64,000 bases of DNA from Paenibacillus oleatilyticus (GCF_018998565.1 NZ_JAHNZO010000038.1:1-64000), one strand, 5' to 3'; numbered from the stretch's first letter, positions 16,932 to 25,260 are shown. Made by a program: numbers and translations. Notes: generated by a model not told the origin, from the letters alone.

Positions 16932-18245
16932 CTACGATTTCTTAACTCTGACAAAACCTTTATGCATTGTCACGTTTCCGCCAGCCCAAACAGAACCGCG
17001 GTATGCGATTTGTCCCGATTTGAATTTGTAGTCTCGGGATTCCTCTACCGTAATTTGTGAGAATACAGGCAATTCATATGCGGCCGGGAAGCCGTATGCC
17101 ATACAATGAGTGCCAGAAGCTGTTCCTGCTGCCGACATTTGCGGCGCAGCCGAGTTAAGGAGGAACGGCACCTTGTACGAACGAGAAGCAGAAATAGTGC
17201 CGACGTTACCATCCAATGTGATCTCGTATAGTTTTTCGCCCGTAGTGCTTCTGATCGCAGCGAAGGCAGCGAGGTCGTTTTTGTTCAAGACCAAGAAAGC
17301 GCCACCTTCCACGTCTTCCGGTCCGCCATAACCAAACACGATACGATCCAGCGTATCCGCGTCAATAGCCGCAATGCTGATATCCGTAGCCGTCGGAATG
17401 ACTTTTGCTGGGGCATTGAAGATACCTGTCAAGGAGTTTGCGCCACCGGATCCCACCAAAATTTGACGCGTGATTTTTTTTCGCAATGCTCTACCAATGC
17501 TCATTGCAACACGAGATTGGTAATCGATGTTAGGGAGCTTCTTTGTTTCGTCCGTAATCTCCGAGTAGGCCGTGATCTTTGCTTTATTAAGAGTGACATA
17601 ATCAAAAGCCGGGTCCGCATCTGCATAGTTCCCATCCTCCAGTGTGTAGTCGCCTTCGCCGTCGGAAACCTCAAATCCCGCAGTGTAACTTTCTCCGCCG
17701 ATCAGCGGTACCGCGTTGACAACATCAATCAGAGAAGAGATTTCATTGAATTTCGGAGCCAAATCAGGCTTATATTTCTTCTCGGTAACCAGTGTTCCGC
17801 CACCGACCGTAACCGCACGGAACTCGGGGAACTCGTCTACCGTAAACGTGACAGCGCGCCCTTCTTTTAAGTAAGCACCTCGTTCTTCGTACCTCTCGTT
17901 CAATTCCTTTTCGCGCTGAGCTTCGTTATTGTGGTCCCCATAGGCAAAACTTCCTAGTGGACGGAATTTTCCGTTAGGCATGCTGCGGAATTCGTCGCCT
18001 TCATGCGCTTCCTGACCTCGTGTTTCCGGCTCCTCTTGGTTTTTACCACGGTCTTCTGTCGCCTCGGCTTCAGCTATCAAACTACGCAATTCAGAAATTT
18101 CATCGTTTAATTCCGAAAGCTCAATGTTAATCGACCTCAATTCCGCGACATCCTCCGATGCAGCCGCACGCTGGGATAGTGAGGATTTCCGAGTTTCCTT
18201 CTTAGCTAACATGTCCTTCAATTTTTTGATATCCATAAGTTCCAC
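16932..18245 (-). CDS. Major capsid protein, HK97 fold
   Basis: A 437-residue capsid protein. Residues 1-75 are a charged coiled-coil scaffold (delta) domain that the prohead protease would remove; residues about 95-437 have the HK97-type pattern (V-G-G-G-T-L-V-T-E, then V-x-A-V-P-L, K-I-T-A-Y-S-E-I-T-D-E and the end with W-A-G-G-N-V-T-M-H-K). Portal, protease and capsid are consecutive, as in HK97. It starts one base after the protease stop. Confidence 0.92.
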   Translation of the reverse strand: MELMDIKKLKDMLAKKETRKSSLSQRAAASEDVAELRSINIELSELNDEISELRSLIAEAEATEDRGKNQEEPETRGQEAHEGDEFRSMPNGKFRPLGSFAYGDHNNEAQREKELNERYEERGAYLKEGRAVTFTVDEFPEFRAVTVGGGTLVTEKKYKPDLAPKFNEISSLIDVVNAVPLIGGESYTAGFEVSDGEGDYTLEDGNYADADPAFDYVTLNKAKITAYSEITDETKKLPNIDYQSRVAMSIGRALRKKITRQILVGSGGANSLTGIFNAPAKVIPTATDISIAAIDADTLDRIVFGYGGPEDVEGGAFLVLNKNDLAAFAAIRSTTGEKLYEITLDGNVGTISASRSYKVPFLLNSAAPQMSAAGTASGTHCMAYGFPAAYELPVFSQITVEESRDYKFKSGQIAYRGSVWAGGNVTMHKGFVRVKKS

Positions 18246-18246
18246 C

Positions 18247-18924
18247 TTAACCTTTCGCTAGTATTTGAGCTTTAAATTTTAAAATTTCCAACTCTCGCTG
18301 CTCGTTATTGGAGTTATCCAACCCCTTAGACCTTGCGTTGTCCAACGCAAGCCGGGCATTATCCAATGCCGTTTTGTCGCGAGCCTGTATATCAGTTCCG
18401 GTATATGCCGGAAACGTAACAGCGCTAGTTTCTATTACTCTTTTAATTTTTTGTATGCGTCTCGTAGGCATATCAGAGTCGAGGTTCTCCCACTTTTCTT
18501 CTTGGATATAAAAAATAAAAGACATTCCTTGAATGTCTCCTCTACCTACAGCGCTATGCAATGCTCTCGACTCGGTATTGTTCTCTGTATCCAATTTTGC
18601 CTTGATGAACAATCCCTTAGTATCAACTGATAGTTGTAATGTTGAATTTGCGTTGTTTCTACGGCTACGTGCTAAAGGAATCTTTTTCAAGTCATGATTG
18701 ATACTGAATAAAACGTCATCAAAATTACAGCCATCGAACGCCCCTCGTTCTATCACTTCAAAAAACCAACCACCTATGTTGGTTTTTTGGTCAAATACCG
18801 CCGCGTGACCTTCGATGGTTTTTTCGTCTGCATCAGCACGGATATCTGGCATTTCGAAACTTCGTGCTATAGGATACACGCTGCCCTCTGCCTTCTCAGG
18901 TCTGTTCGGCATTTGGTTTTCCAC
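18247..18924 (-). CDS. Prohead protease, HK97 family
   Basis: A 225-residue maturation protease. The family pattern is clear: G-H-A-A-V-F-D near residue 40, the probable catalytic His in F-S-I-N-H-D, and Ser in G-M-S-F. It removes the capsid delta domain during maturation. The gene begins inside the portal gene (29-base overlap). The C-terminal 50 residues are helical and contain two D-N-A-R-(L/S) repeats. Confidence 0.9.
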   Translation of the reverse strand: MENQMPNRPEKAEGSVYPIARSFEMPDIRADADEKTIEGHAAVFDQKTNIGGWFFEVIERGAFDGCNFDDVLFSINHDLKKIPLARSRRNNANSTLQLSVDTKGLFIKAKLDTENNTESRALHSAVGRGDIQGMSFIFYIQEEKWENLDSDMPTRRIQKIKRVIETSAVTFPAYTGTDIQARDKTALDNARLALDNARSKGLDNSNNEQRELEILKFKAQILAKG

Positions 18925-20134
18925 CTTTCATCTGGTATTGATTGATGATTGATTTGTCAATGTAGTTCAGTGATTGCGTCACGCGCTCGCCCCCCTCAAC
19001 TGGCGGATAACCCAAAAGAGCAAGCTTCTGATTGTCCTGCAGCAATCCTTGCTCGCCAGCAATCTTAAGCAATTCAAGCTTCGACTTCATGCTCATGTAC
19101 TGCATATCCCGCTGATAAAAAACGATCTCGTTTCCGACTGATAGCTCTCGATCTGTGAACAACGTTCGACTAAAAGCCTGTCCGAATCCTACGACAATCG
19201 GCTCCAAAACCCGCTCGTAGAAAGCTTGGTATTGTTCGTCTGTGTAATCCCCGGAAAGAATCGCAAGAGACACGCCATACCATCGTAGGATACGGCTTTC
19301 AATTAGAGCCAAAGTATCTTTATCTAGCAGCTTCGGATCAGGCTTTAGGTCGATGTATTCTCCTTTTAGGTCTAGCGGTAGAATCCCAGATTCTGAACTT
19401 CGGATAGCTTGCTCAAATCTCTTCCGCTCTGCTTGTTGCCCTGCGTCGTCCATCATGGTATTTATTTTTAAGATTCCGCGTATTAGAAGGCTTGTTTGAA
19501 CAGCTCTATCCACGCCTTTCACAACGTTGTGGTCAATCTCCAGCATTTTCAGCAGGGCCTCGTTGTCTGGCTGTCCTGTCCTCCCTCCGCCCATAATGTC
19601 GTTTACCGAAAACTTCTTCCGTAAATGAATCACGTCTGCATAGGGGAGTGTGTAGCTATCGCCAGCACGGAACTGCATTCGAACGAACAATTTCCCGTTC
19701 TCGTCCTCTATAAACTCAACTTGCGTCGGCTGCAGGGGATAGAATCCTGTGTAAATCCGGCGCATGCCACTAGCTTCTTTCACTAATTCAAACATTGGAT
19801 ATACAAAGGCGTTATAATTCAAAAAAAGTAGCCAAGTTACCTTTTCAAGAAAGTCTCTCGTTGTCATCAATGGGTTCGGCGCATATTTGAATAGGCGATT
19901 AATATCACTAGCCGGTATAGTTTGCATTCCGCCGTTGTCTGTTCGGATGTGTTTCGGTTGAAGTTTCGAGATTTCCGTCGCGATACAATCTACAGCCATT
20001 TGAACGAGGTCGCTTGCATATATGTTTTCGCCAAACTGGGAAAAAACGGGCAGTTCGCCGTTCATCATTTTCACGTAGCGCGCCGCACCATTTGGTGCCT
20101 TCCTGAATTTCTTAAAAACATCCCACAGAGCCAA
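18896..20134 (-). CDS. Portal protein, HK97 family
   Basis: A 412-residue portal protein that forms the DNA entry ring. Family features are an early V-x-x-C-I-A-T-E-I-S-K-L segment, N-P-L-M-T-T-R-D-F-L-E, L-N-Y-N-A-F-V-Y and the late G-D-Y-T-D-E-Q-Y-Q-A-F. I chose the TTG at 20134 since an AGGGGGTGA site lies five bases before it; the GTG three codons upstream is inside this ribosome site. Confidence 0.9.
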   Translation of the reverse strand: MALWDVFKKFRKAPNGAARYVKMMNGELPVFSQFGENIYASDLVQMAVDCIATEISKLQPKHIRTDNGGMQTIPASDINRLFKYAPNPLMTTRDFLEKVTWLLFLNYNAFVYPMFELVKEASGMRRIYTGFYPLQPTQVEFIEDENGKLFVRMQFRAGDSYTLPYADVIHLRKKFSVNDIMGGGRTGQPDNEALLKMLEIDHNVVKGVDRAVQTSLLIRGILKINTMMDDAGQQAERKRFEQAIRSSESGILPLDLKGEYIDLKPDPKLLDKDTLALIESRILRWYGVSLAILSGDYTDEQYQAFYERVLEPIVVGFGQAFSRTLFTDRELSVGNEIVFYQRDMQYMSMKSKLELLKIAGEQGLLQDNQKLALLGYPPVEGGERVTQSLNYIDKSIINQYQMKGGKPNAEQT

Positions 20135-20146
20135 AACAATCACCCC

Positions 20147-22279
20147 CTATCTGAGCAGATTAGTAAATTCTGTCCGGTGCTTTATATACATGGCGTAGGC
20201 TATGATCTTTGTCACCGCGCCGTCTATCCGCAGGTTTTGCAACCCCTGCGTTTTTACCGGCATGACACGGCCCAAATTATCAACCTTAATCCCTGTGTTC
20301 CCGAGGCACCATTTGTCAATTGGATTCCCGTCATACACAACGAGGCTGCTTTTCAAGTCTGCCTCCAGCAGCTTCATAGGGTTGCTTAGGCCCCAGTCCA
20401 TACCCACGGTTTCCGTATCAAATCCGTATCCGTCAAGTTCTTTCATCAGGTATTTGGCATTCCACTTGTCCAGCCCGATCTTGAATACGCGTATACCCAA
20501 TTCCTTGTATAGTTTCACGTACCAAGCGGTGATCATGGAATAGTCGTTCTCGTTGCCTGGACAAATCTCAACCAGCCCCTGTTTCGCCCAATCGAGATAA
20601 TTTTTTCGATCCTCTTTGCTTCCCTGCTCTACTTTCGACTCCGGGATGAAGTACTTTGTCAAGAAGTACTTTTTGAGGTCATTCTTCCGCATAAGCATCG
20701 CCTTCGCACAACATAAGTCCGTCGTTTCGGACAAGTCTACAGCGCCGAGCGCAACGTGATCGCGAAACTCTTCGACGTTGAAAACTACGTCGCTTTCGTA
20801 CTCGTTCTGTGTCAACCATGCCGCCGCATTGTTTGTCTTCCAGTTGAAGTCCTTTGCTAACATAAAAATCCGCTCACCCTTGTCTAACTGGGCTTTGCGG
20901 ATTTGGTCTTTCAGGTATTTGACTTTCTTGATATTCCCCAAGCTTGGGTTTGATTTTTGCCAGCTGCGTTCATCCTGCCATATCTCGTTCTCGCTGTCCT
21001 GCGTATAGAGCCATGAAAGAAGCGTAGCATCCTCCAGTTCACCAGCGAGGACTGCACGTGCGTATTTTAGCTCGTTGTCCAAATATCCGTCGTTCACGAA
21101 TCCTTCGGTTGTAATGTTGACGAACCACGGCTCGTCTTTTGTGGATTGCGACTGATCGATGGACTTCGCAATGACGTTGGTTTCCATCTCGTTTGACTCG
21201 TCAAGGATCGCACCATCAATGTTCCGGCCCTCCTTGTTCCGCGTCCGATCCGAGAGCTTGAATATGCGTGACTTGTTCTTGAGATTGTATATCCCTTTCA
21301 GGTTCTTATGTGTTCGCTTCCCTTTCGGGTCAAACATTTCCCGGACGTTATTCACTTCCTCGAACACAATTGACGCTTGCGCATCGTCGTTTGAGGAGCA
21401 TACTATGTCAGTTCCTCCAGCGCCACACATAAACTCCGTGAATGCAAGCGCGCTTGACAATGTGGAATTGTGAGTGACCGTCATGCGTTTACCTGCTAGG
21501 TATAGGTGTTTAGGCGAATCTACGGAGATACATTTTGTTGGAACACTTGGTACCTCGGCTATGTTTATTATGCTTTTGTTTGGACTTTTGTTTTGCGTTT
21601 TAGCCGTCCAGATAACCGGCACATAATACCGTCTGCAAATAAAATCCTCTGCGATAGATTTTGTCGTAATGTCGAAGTAATCATGATGTCCGCTACGCTC
21701 CCGTTCAGTCGTTACATACCAGATATGGTCCGCATCTGAAATGATTTTTTCGCCATCCTCAAACGTAATCTCATAGCAGTTATGTCCGACAAACACATCT
21801 GACGTAGCCACGACTAGCACCGGTCGTCCACACGCGTCGTAAACGGTATCGCCAACTTGTATCTGGCCCATCGTTTTCCATCCGTGAGGTGTTGGGATGG
21901 GGGTATCCAACGCTAGGGCCTTCCCGTTCTTTCGACTGACTAGCAAGATCGCCTTTTTAAAACGCCGCAGATAAGGTTTATTCGGTTTTTCACCGTAGTA
22001 AGCCTCGTATCCTTCATTCGTCCACTTGAATGAGTAGAACGCCTCGATAAACGCCTTCTGCCACAATTCCAAAATGAACGGCATGCCATAAAACGGGGAC
22101 TTCGTATGCCGACAAAAGCGCTCAATGAACTCGATACGGAATTCGGCATCTTTGGTATCGTAAATATATGCCGGGTTATCAAGGTCTGCAATGAGCGCGT
22201 CTAGCTGCATAATCAAGTCCCGCCCGGCCACAATCTCGCCGCTCTTAATCTTGCTATGGTATTCGACAAGATAGGACAT
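20147..22279 (-). CDS. terL: Large terminase subunit interrupted by an in-frame mini-intein
   Basis: A 710-residue precursor of the Terminase_1 (YmfN-type) packaging motor, ATPase plus nuclease. Residues 114-120 (V-S-R-K-N-G-K) begin Walker A and residue 272 onward (S-T-L-S-S-A-L-A) continue it; the 151 residues between are an intein. The mature extein would be 559 residues, normal for the family. Walker B is likely I-D-G-A-I-L-D-E after residue 345, and the nuclease domain opens with V-A-L-G-A-V-D-L-S. Until spliced the ATP-binding loop is split, so motor activity would depend on splicing. The P27-like small subunit lies directly upstream. Confidence 0.92.
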   Translation of the reverse strand: MSYLVEYHSKIKSGEIVAGRDLIMQLDALIADLDNPAYIYDTKDAEFRIEFIERFCRHTKSPFYGMPFILELWQKAFIEAFYSFKWTNEGYEAYYGEKPNKPYLRRFKKAILLVSRKNGKALALDTPIPTPHGWKTMGQIQVGDTVYDACGRPVLVVATSDVFVGHNCYEITFEDGEKIISDADHIWYVTTERERSGHHDYFDITTKSIAEDFICRRYYVPVIWTAKTQNKSPNKSIINIAEVPSVPTKCISVDSPKHLYLAGKRMTVTHNSTLSSALAFTEFMCGAGGTDIVCSSNDDAQASIVFEEVNNVREMFDPKGKRTHKNLKGIYNLKNKSRIFKLSDRTRNKEGRNIDGAILDESNEMETNVIAKSIDQSQSTKDEPWFVNITTEGFVNDGYLDNELKYARAVLAGELEDATLLSWLYTQDSENEIWQDERSWQKSNPSLGNIKKVKYLKDQIRKAQLDKGERIFMLAKDFNWKTNNAAAWLTQNEYESDVVFNVEEFRDHVALGAVDLSETTDLCCAKAMLMRKNDLKKYFLTKYFIPESKVEQGSKEDRKNYLDWAKQGLVEICPGNENDYSMITAWYVKLYKELGIRVFKIGLDKWNAKYLMKELDGYGFDTETVGMDWGLSNPMKLLEADLKSSLVVYDGNPIDKWCLGNTGIKVDNLGRVMPVKTQGLQNLRIDGAVTKIIAYAMYIKHRTEFTNLLR
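21467..21919 (-). other. Class 3-type mini-intein in the TerL Walker A motif
   Basis: Residues 121-271 of the TerL frame. It starts with Ala (A-L-A-L-D-T-P-I-P-T), continues with a splicing-type G-W-K-T-M-G-Q-I-Q-V-G-D, and ends V-T-H-N before extein Ser272. The non-nucleophilic first residue, Trp187 in D-H-I-W, Cys250 in K-C-I-S-V-D and Thr269 in the terminal V-T-H-N match the W-C-T signature of class 3 inteins. The 151-residue length leaves no room for a homing endonuclease. Boundaries are deduced from motifs and from the restored Walker A sequence. Confidence 0.88.
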
Positions 22280-22290
22280 GTTACATCACG

Positions 22291-22629
22291 TCATTTCCGC
22301 TCGTTCATGAATTTATCAAAATCGTCATCATCCTCAACAGTATTTTTTTGCAGAATACCATTTAGGGTCTTGATGACTACTGCGTAGCTGTTAACGTTTT
22401 TTAGGTACTGTAGCGCCCCCTCAACAGGCTTTTGGATAGCGGCATTCTGTGGGTGAACCTTCACCATTCCTGTCTGCCCCAAAACTTCGCGAAGAGCTTT
22501 GTTTTCGACACACAGAAAGGCAGCATCCTCCATAAGCCCCTGAATCAGTTTAGCTTTGTTTTCTTCTACATCAGCGAAAAGTTCGCTCAACTTCGCCAAC
22601 TCTTGGGCATACAACTCAGCCTTGTCCAT
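22291..22629 (-). CDS. Putative small terminase subunit, P27-like
   Basis: A 112-residue helical protein directly upstream of terL. The arrangement of an N-terminal long helix, then (T)-G-M-V-K-V-H-P-Q followed by V-N-S-Y-A-V-V-I-K-T-L-N-G-I-L resembles short P27-type small terminases that pair with Terminase_1 large subunits. It would recognise phage DNA and regulate the motor. The acidic tail (D-D-D-D-F-D) is probably flexible. A second, quite different small-terminase-like gene lies at 24118-25218. Confidence 0.55.
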   Translation of the reverse strand: MDKAELYAQELAKLSELFADVEENKAKLIQGLMEDAAFLCVENKALREVLGQTGMVKVHPQNAAIQKPVEGALQYLKNVNSYAVVIKTLNGILQKNTVEDDDDFDKFMNERK

Positions 22630-22746
22630 TTTTCTCAGCCTTTCGATCTGATTTCAAATTTTTAGGTTCCTGTGAAAAAAGGGGAGGGAGAGCGGTTATC
22701 GCGCCTAGCCGCCCCTTTCTGGCCCCGGGGGGTGAGGTTGTTGTCC
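22630..22746. other. Intergenic region with GC-rich inverted repeat
   Basis: This 117-bp gap between the P-loop/zinc gene and the P27-like gene contains an interrupted stem made of GGGG plus GCGG pairing with CCGCCCC (about 22681-22717) and a stretch of CCCCGGGG. On the plus strand 22681-22688 reads GGGGAGGG. A T-rich tract on the minus strand side could make the hairpin a weak terminator. Confidence 0.4.
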
Positions 22747-23421
22747 TCACTTCTCCGTAACAGACTGGTAGTCAGAATCCAGGCGCAAAATAAGTCTCAC
22801 AGTATCGTAGTCTATCTTTACCCCGTCGTCGTTCGCTCGCCTAATGATGTACCCTATCCTTGTATCATCTTTATGTTTTGCTTCTTTCCATCCTTTTGGT
22901 GGGGTTTGTATTTTAACCATGGCTTGATCAGCGCACCTTTCTGGCTTGAATTCTCGTAAAGGAACAATCTCGCCGGAACATTTTGGGCAGTACATTCCAT
23001 CTTTCAGTTGTTGTGTCATCATGGTCCAGTCACAGTATAGGCATCCATACTCCATTATGCTACTCGCTTTTGTCTTGGTAGATTGGTTGATTGGTGCGGC
23101 TAGTTCAACCAAATCATAAGTTGTAACCGACATAGAATCGATTCCCAACCCAAGGAGATACTCCAACATCGTTTGAGCTTCCTCTACGATAACTCTCTTG
23201 ATATCCATTCGTTTCAATTCATTTGGTGTGATTACCTTAACATTAGAGAATTTTAATCGTTTAGCCACTCCTTCAAGGAATCGTTTCATGTTGTTATCTC
23301 TTGTCAGTATAGGAATACTTGTTGCATCTGCCCTTTCGAGTACCCTTGTTGTTTTCCCACTATTTCGTTCGCCAGCGTAAACAGCCGGGTAGAAATCTTT
23401 AGGGTCCATGTTTTCATTCAT
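22747..23421 (-). CDS. P-loop NTPase with zinc ribbon, thymidine-kinase-like layout
   Basis: A 224-residue protein. A Walker A motif (G-E-R-N-S-G-K-T-T) lies near the N-terminus, a Walker-B-like V-I-V-E-E-A-Q follows, and a four-Cys zinc ribbon (C-L-Y-C ... C-P-K-C) lies after residue 125. The order P-loop, (D/E)EAQ, zinc ribbon recalls thymidine kinase, but the rest is not convincing, so nucleotide kinase activity is a guess. The start at 23421 follows a GGGAGTGA site; a longer frame to 23502 overlaps the upstream gene. Confidence 0.6.
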   Translation of the reverse strand: MNENMDPKDFYPAVYAGERNSGKTTRVLERADATSIPILTRDNNMKRFLEGVAKRLKFSNVKVITPNELKRMDIKRVIVEEAQTMLEYLLGLGIDSMSVTTYDLVELAAPINQSTKTKASSIMEYGCLYCDWTMMTQQLKDGMYCPKCSGEIVPLREFKPERCADQAMVKIQTPPKGWKEAKHKDDTRIGYIIRRANDDGVKIDYDTVRLILRLDSDYQSVTEK

Positions 23422-23428
23422 CAAATTA

Positions 23429-24118
23429 TCACTCCCTATATTCATCGAACCATTTGCTAATGTACCCTTCATATTCTTTCTGCCGGTGACGCAGCGATTC
23501 ATCCATGCTCAATCGTTCAAGGCATTCAGCTTGTGTAGCTTCACAATAGATCATCTCAGCCCCGAGGTCGTTTGCTAAACGCTCGCGCCGTACCTTATCG
23601 GCGTACCCACCAATTACCCACGCATTCAACCATTTTCCATGTCGGGTCTTAACGTGATCGAGAAGTGCGTTATGGATGCCTATTACGTTTTGAAATAGAT
23701 TGTCTGGCTTGTCGTACCTTGGAAGCCCGGAAACTGCTGTATATATTGCATCCATGTCAACGATGATATCTCCACGCTTCATGCTCTGGTGAACGATATC
23801 CATATGTCCGGCTAGTGGAGGACCGTATACTAAATACACCTGCTTACGGGCGCTGCTGTGGTAACCAAATCGCTGATGCTCCTTATTATGGCAATCCCAG
23901 CATGTCAGGCTAACTTTATCCGGGTTTAATGCTATTGCCACGTCATGCACATTTTCCGGCGTCAATTCCGTCTCGTGGTGACCAATTATATCCGACGTTT
24001 TCGCTATTATGCGTCCGCACTCCTCGCACTTATTTCCTCGTTCTGCAATAAGTCCCAGCCTGAAACCTCGCCATTTCCGAGAAGCGTAGAATGTTTGGAG
24101 AATGCTGTGACTTGCCAT
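23429..24118 (-). CDS. HNH endonuclease fused to a degenerate P-loop kinase-like domain
   Basis: A 229-residue fusion. Residues 1-88 form an HNH nuclease: C-E-E-C knuckle, I-G-H-H-E, then N-P-x-x-V-S-L-T-C-W-D-C-H-N. Residues 92-229 resemble a P-loop kinase (Y-L-V-Y-G-P-P, D-I-I-V-D-M-D-A-I, C-x-x-R-L), a combination seen in phages beside terminase genes. The P-loop reads G-P-P-L-A-G-H-M where family members have G-K-(T/S), so the ATP-binding Lys is replaced by His. It overlaps the upstream terminase gene by one base. HNH nucleases next to terminases can assist DNA cutting during packaging. Confidence 0.75.
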   Translation of the reverse strand: MASHSILQTFYASRKWRGFRLGLIAERGNKCEECGRIIAKTSDIIGHHETELTPENVHDVAIALNPDKVSLTCWDCHNKEHQRFGYHSSARKQVYLVYGPPLAGHMDIVHQSMKRGDIIVDMDAIYTAVSGLPRYDKPDNLFQNVIGIHNALLDHVKTRHGKWLNAWVIGGYADKVRRERLANDLGAEMIYCEATQAECLERLSMDESLRHRQKEYEGYISKWFDEYRE

Positions 24119-25218
24119 CAGAACACCTTCATTTCCGTGGCCTTAATGTCGGCTCTCATTTTGTCCAATTTCAATTTCTCCTCCTCAGTCATATAAGGAA
24201 GATATCGTTCGAGCTTTTCCAAAGCCCTCATTTTGTCGTGAAGCTTCACGGACACTCCTTCTCTGGTCTTCTTGACTTCGCTAATGACGGTGCTATCTAT
24301 TTCATCAGCATTTTTTAGAGCTACATAATTGAACTTTTCGGTGATAGGTTCACCATTTTCGTTCAGAAGGACTTTCCCCTCATCATCCCGCAGCGGAATG
24401 TCATGTAGACCAAATTCCATTACATCCGAGATATCGGCAAAAGCAATCTTCATTAGCTCCGCAATAACCCGTTGGACCTCAAGTCCGAGTTCACCCGTTA
24501 CTATTTCTTTGTATCTTTGAATTTCTTCCTGTATTTCAGGTTTTCTCAGGATTTCCCAACCTATGGAGTAGGCCGTCTTCTTGCTATAGCCCACAGCGAT
24601 TGCAGCTCGGGTAGCATTAAAGTCTCTAAGATATTCCAAAACAAAAAGCCGACGCTTTTCCGTAAGATCGATTTCTCTCTCCGGTTTTGGAGACGGCTTT
24701 TCACGTTCTGTATTTAATTTGGAACGTTCCATATTCTCAGAGCGCTCCGCTTCTTTTTTTGGAACGTTCCGTTCCGTATTTCTGACATGGTCAAACTCTT
24801 TGATTAATACCTCACGAGGTTTATCTCCTTGGTAAGGACCAACATATCCGCGCTTTTCCATTTCATCAATTAACCGCGCAGATCTTGTATAGCCAATCCT
24901 CATCCTTCTCTGCAGTAGTGATGTGGATGCTTGCTGTAATTCGACAACTATTCGAACGGCGTCTACAAATAATTCATCTTGCTCTCTGTATTCACCGGCG
25001 TTTTCCAGATCGTCCCGTTCCGTATTCCCGTCTGAACGCTCCGCTTCTTCCGCTATACAGACTAATCGTTTGTCCCACTCATCCTTTGCTTTCCATCCCC
25101 TGACAGTTCCGTCAGATATGCCGAGTTGACGTGCGATCTCGACTGGATTTATCTGTCCATTGCTATCTTTCCATATTTCGAACGCTTGATCGCGCTTTGG
25201 ATCGCGTTTCCTTGGCAT
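24118..25218 (-). CDS. Small-terminase-like protein with inserted FtsK-gamma winged helix
   Basis: A 366-residue protein with three domains. Residues 5-50 are an HTH of the kind found at the start of Firmicute terminase small subunits (I-A-R-Q-L-G-I-S-D-G-T-V-R-G-W-K). Residues 79-140 match the FtsK/SpoIIIE gamma domain (A-S-T-S-L-L-Q-R-R-M-R-I-G-Y-T-R-S-A-R-L-I-D-x-M-E, then K-P-R-E-V-L-I). Residues 184-345 are Terminase_2 (F-V-x-E-Y-L-x-D-x-N-A-T-(R/K)-A-A-I-x-x-G-Y-S). Two charged linkers with repeated A-E-R-S and N-T-E-R words flank the gamma domain. The usual family length is about 200-270, so the insert accounts for the excess. Confidence 0.85.
   Translation of the reverse strand: MPRKRDPKRDQAFEIWKDSNGQINPVEIARQLGISDGTVRGWKAKDEWDKRLVCIAEEAERSDGNTERDDLENAGEYREQDELFVDAVRIVVELQQASTSLLQRRMRIGYTRSARLIDEMEKRGYVGPYQGDKPREVLIKEFDHVRNTERNVPKKEAERSENMERSKLNTEREKPSPKPEREIDLTEKRRLFVLEYLRDFNATRAAIAVGYSKKTAYSIGWEILRKPEIQEEIQRYKEIVTGELGLEVQRVIAELMKIAFADISDVMEFGLHDIPLRDDEGKVLLNENGEPITEKFNYVALKNADEIDSTVISEVKKTREGVSVKLHDKMRALEKLERYLPYMTEEEKLKLDKMRADIKATEMKVF
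24702..24780. repeat. Palindromes GGAACGTTCC at 40-bp spacing inside the terS-like gene
   Basis: Two exact copies of the 10-bp palindrome GGAACGTTCC (24721-24730 and 24761-24770) lie 40 bp apart, about four helical turns. CGTTC(T/C)(G)TATT words adjoin them. A related segment with CGTTCCGTATTC and GCTCCGCTTCTT occurs at about 25016-25052. They encode the repeated linkers of the protein, so coding explains part of the repetition, but packaging sites often lie in this gene. Confidence 0.65.
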
Positions 25219-25260
25219 CTACAAATGTCACCACCTCCAGTTATTGTGTTGGTTCTTGAT

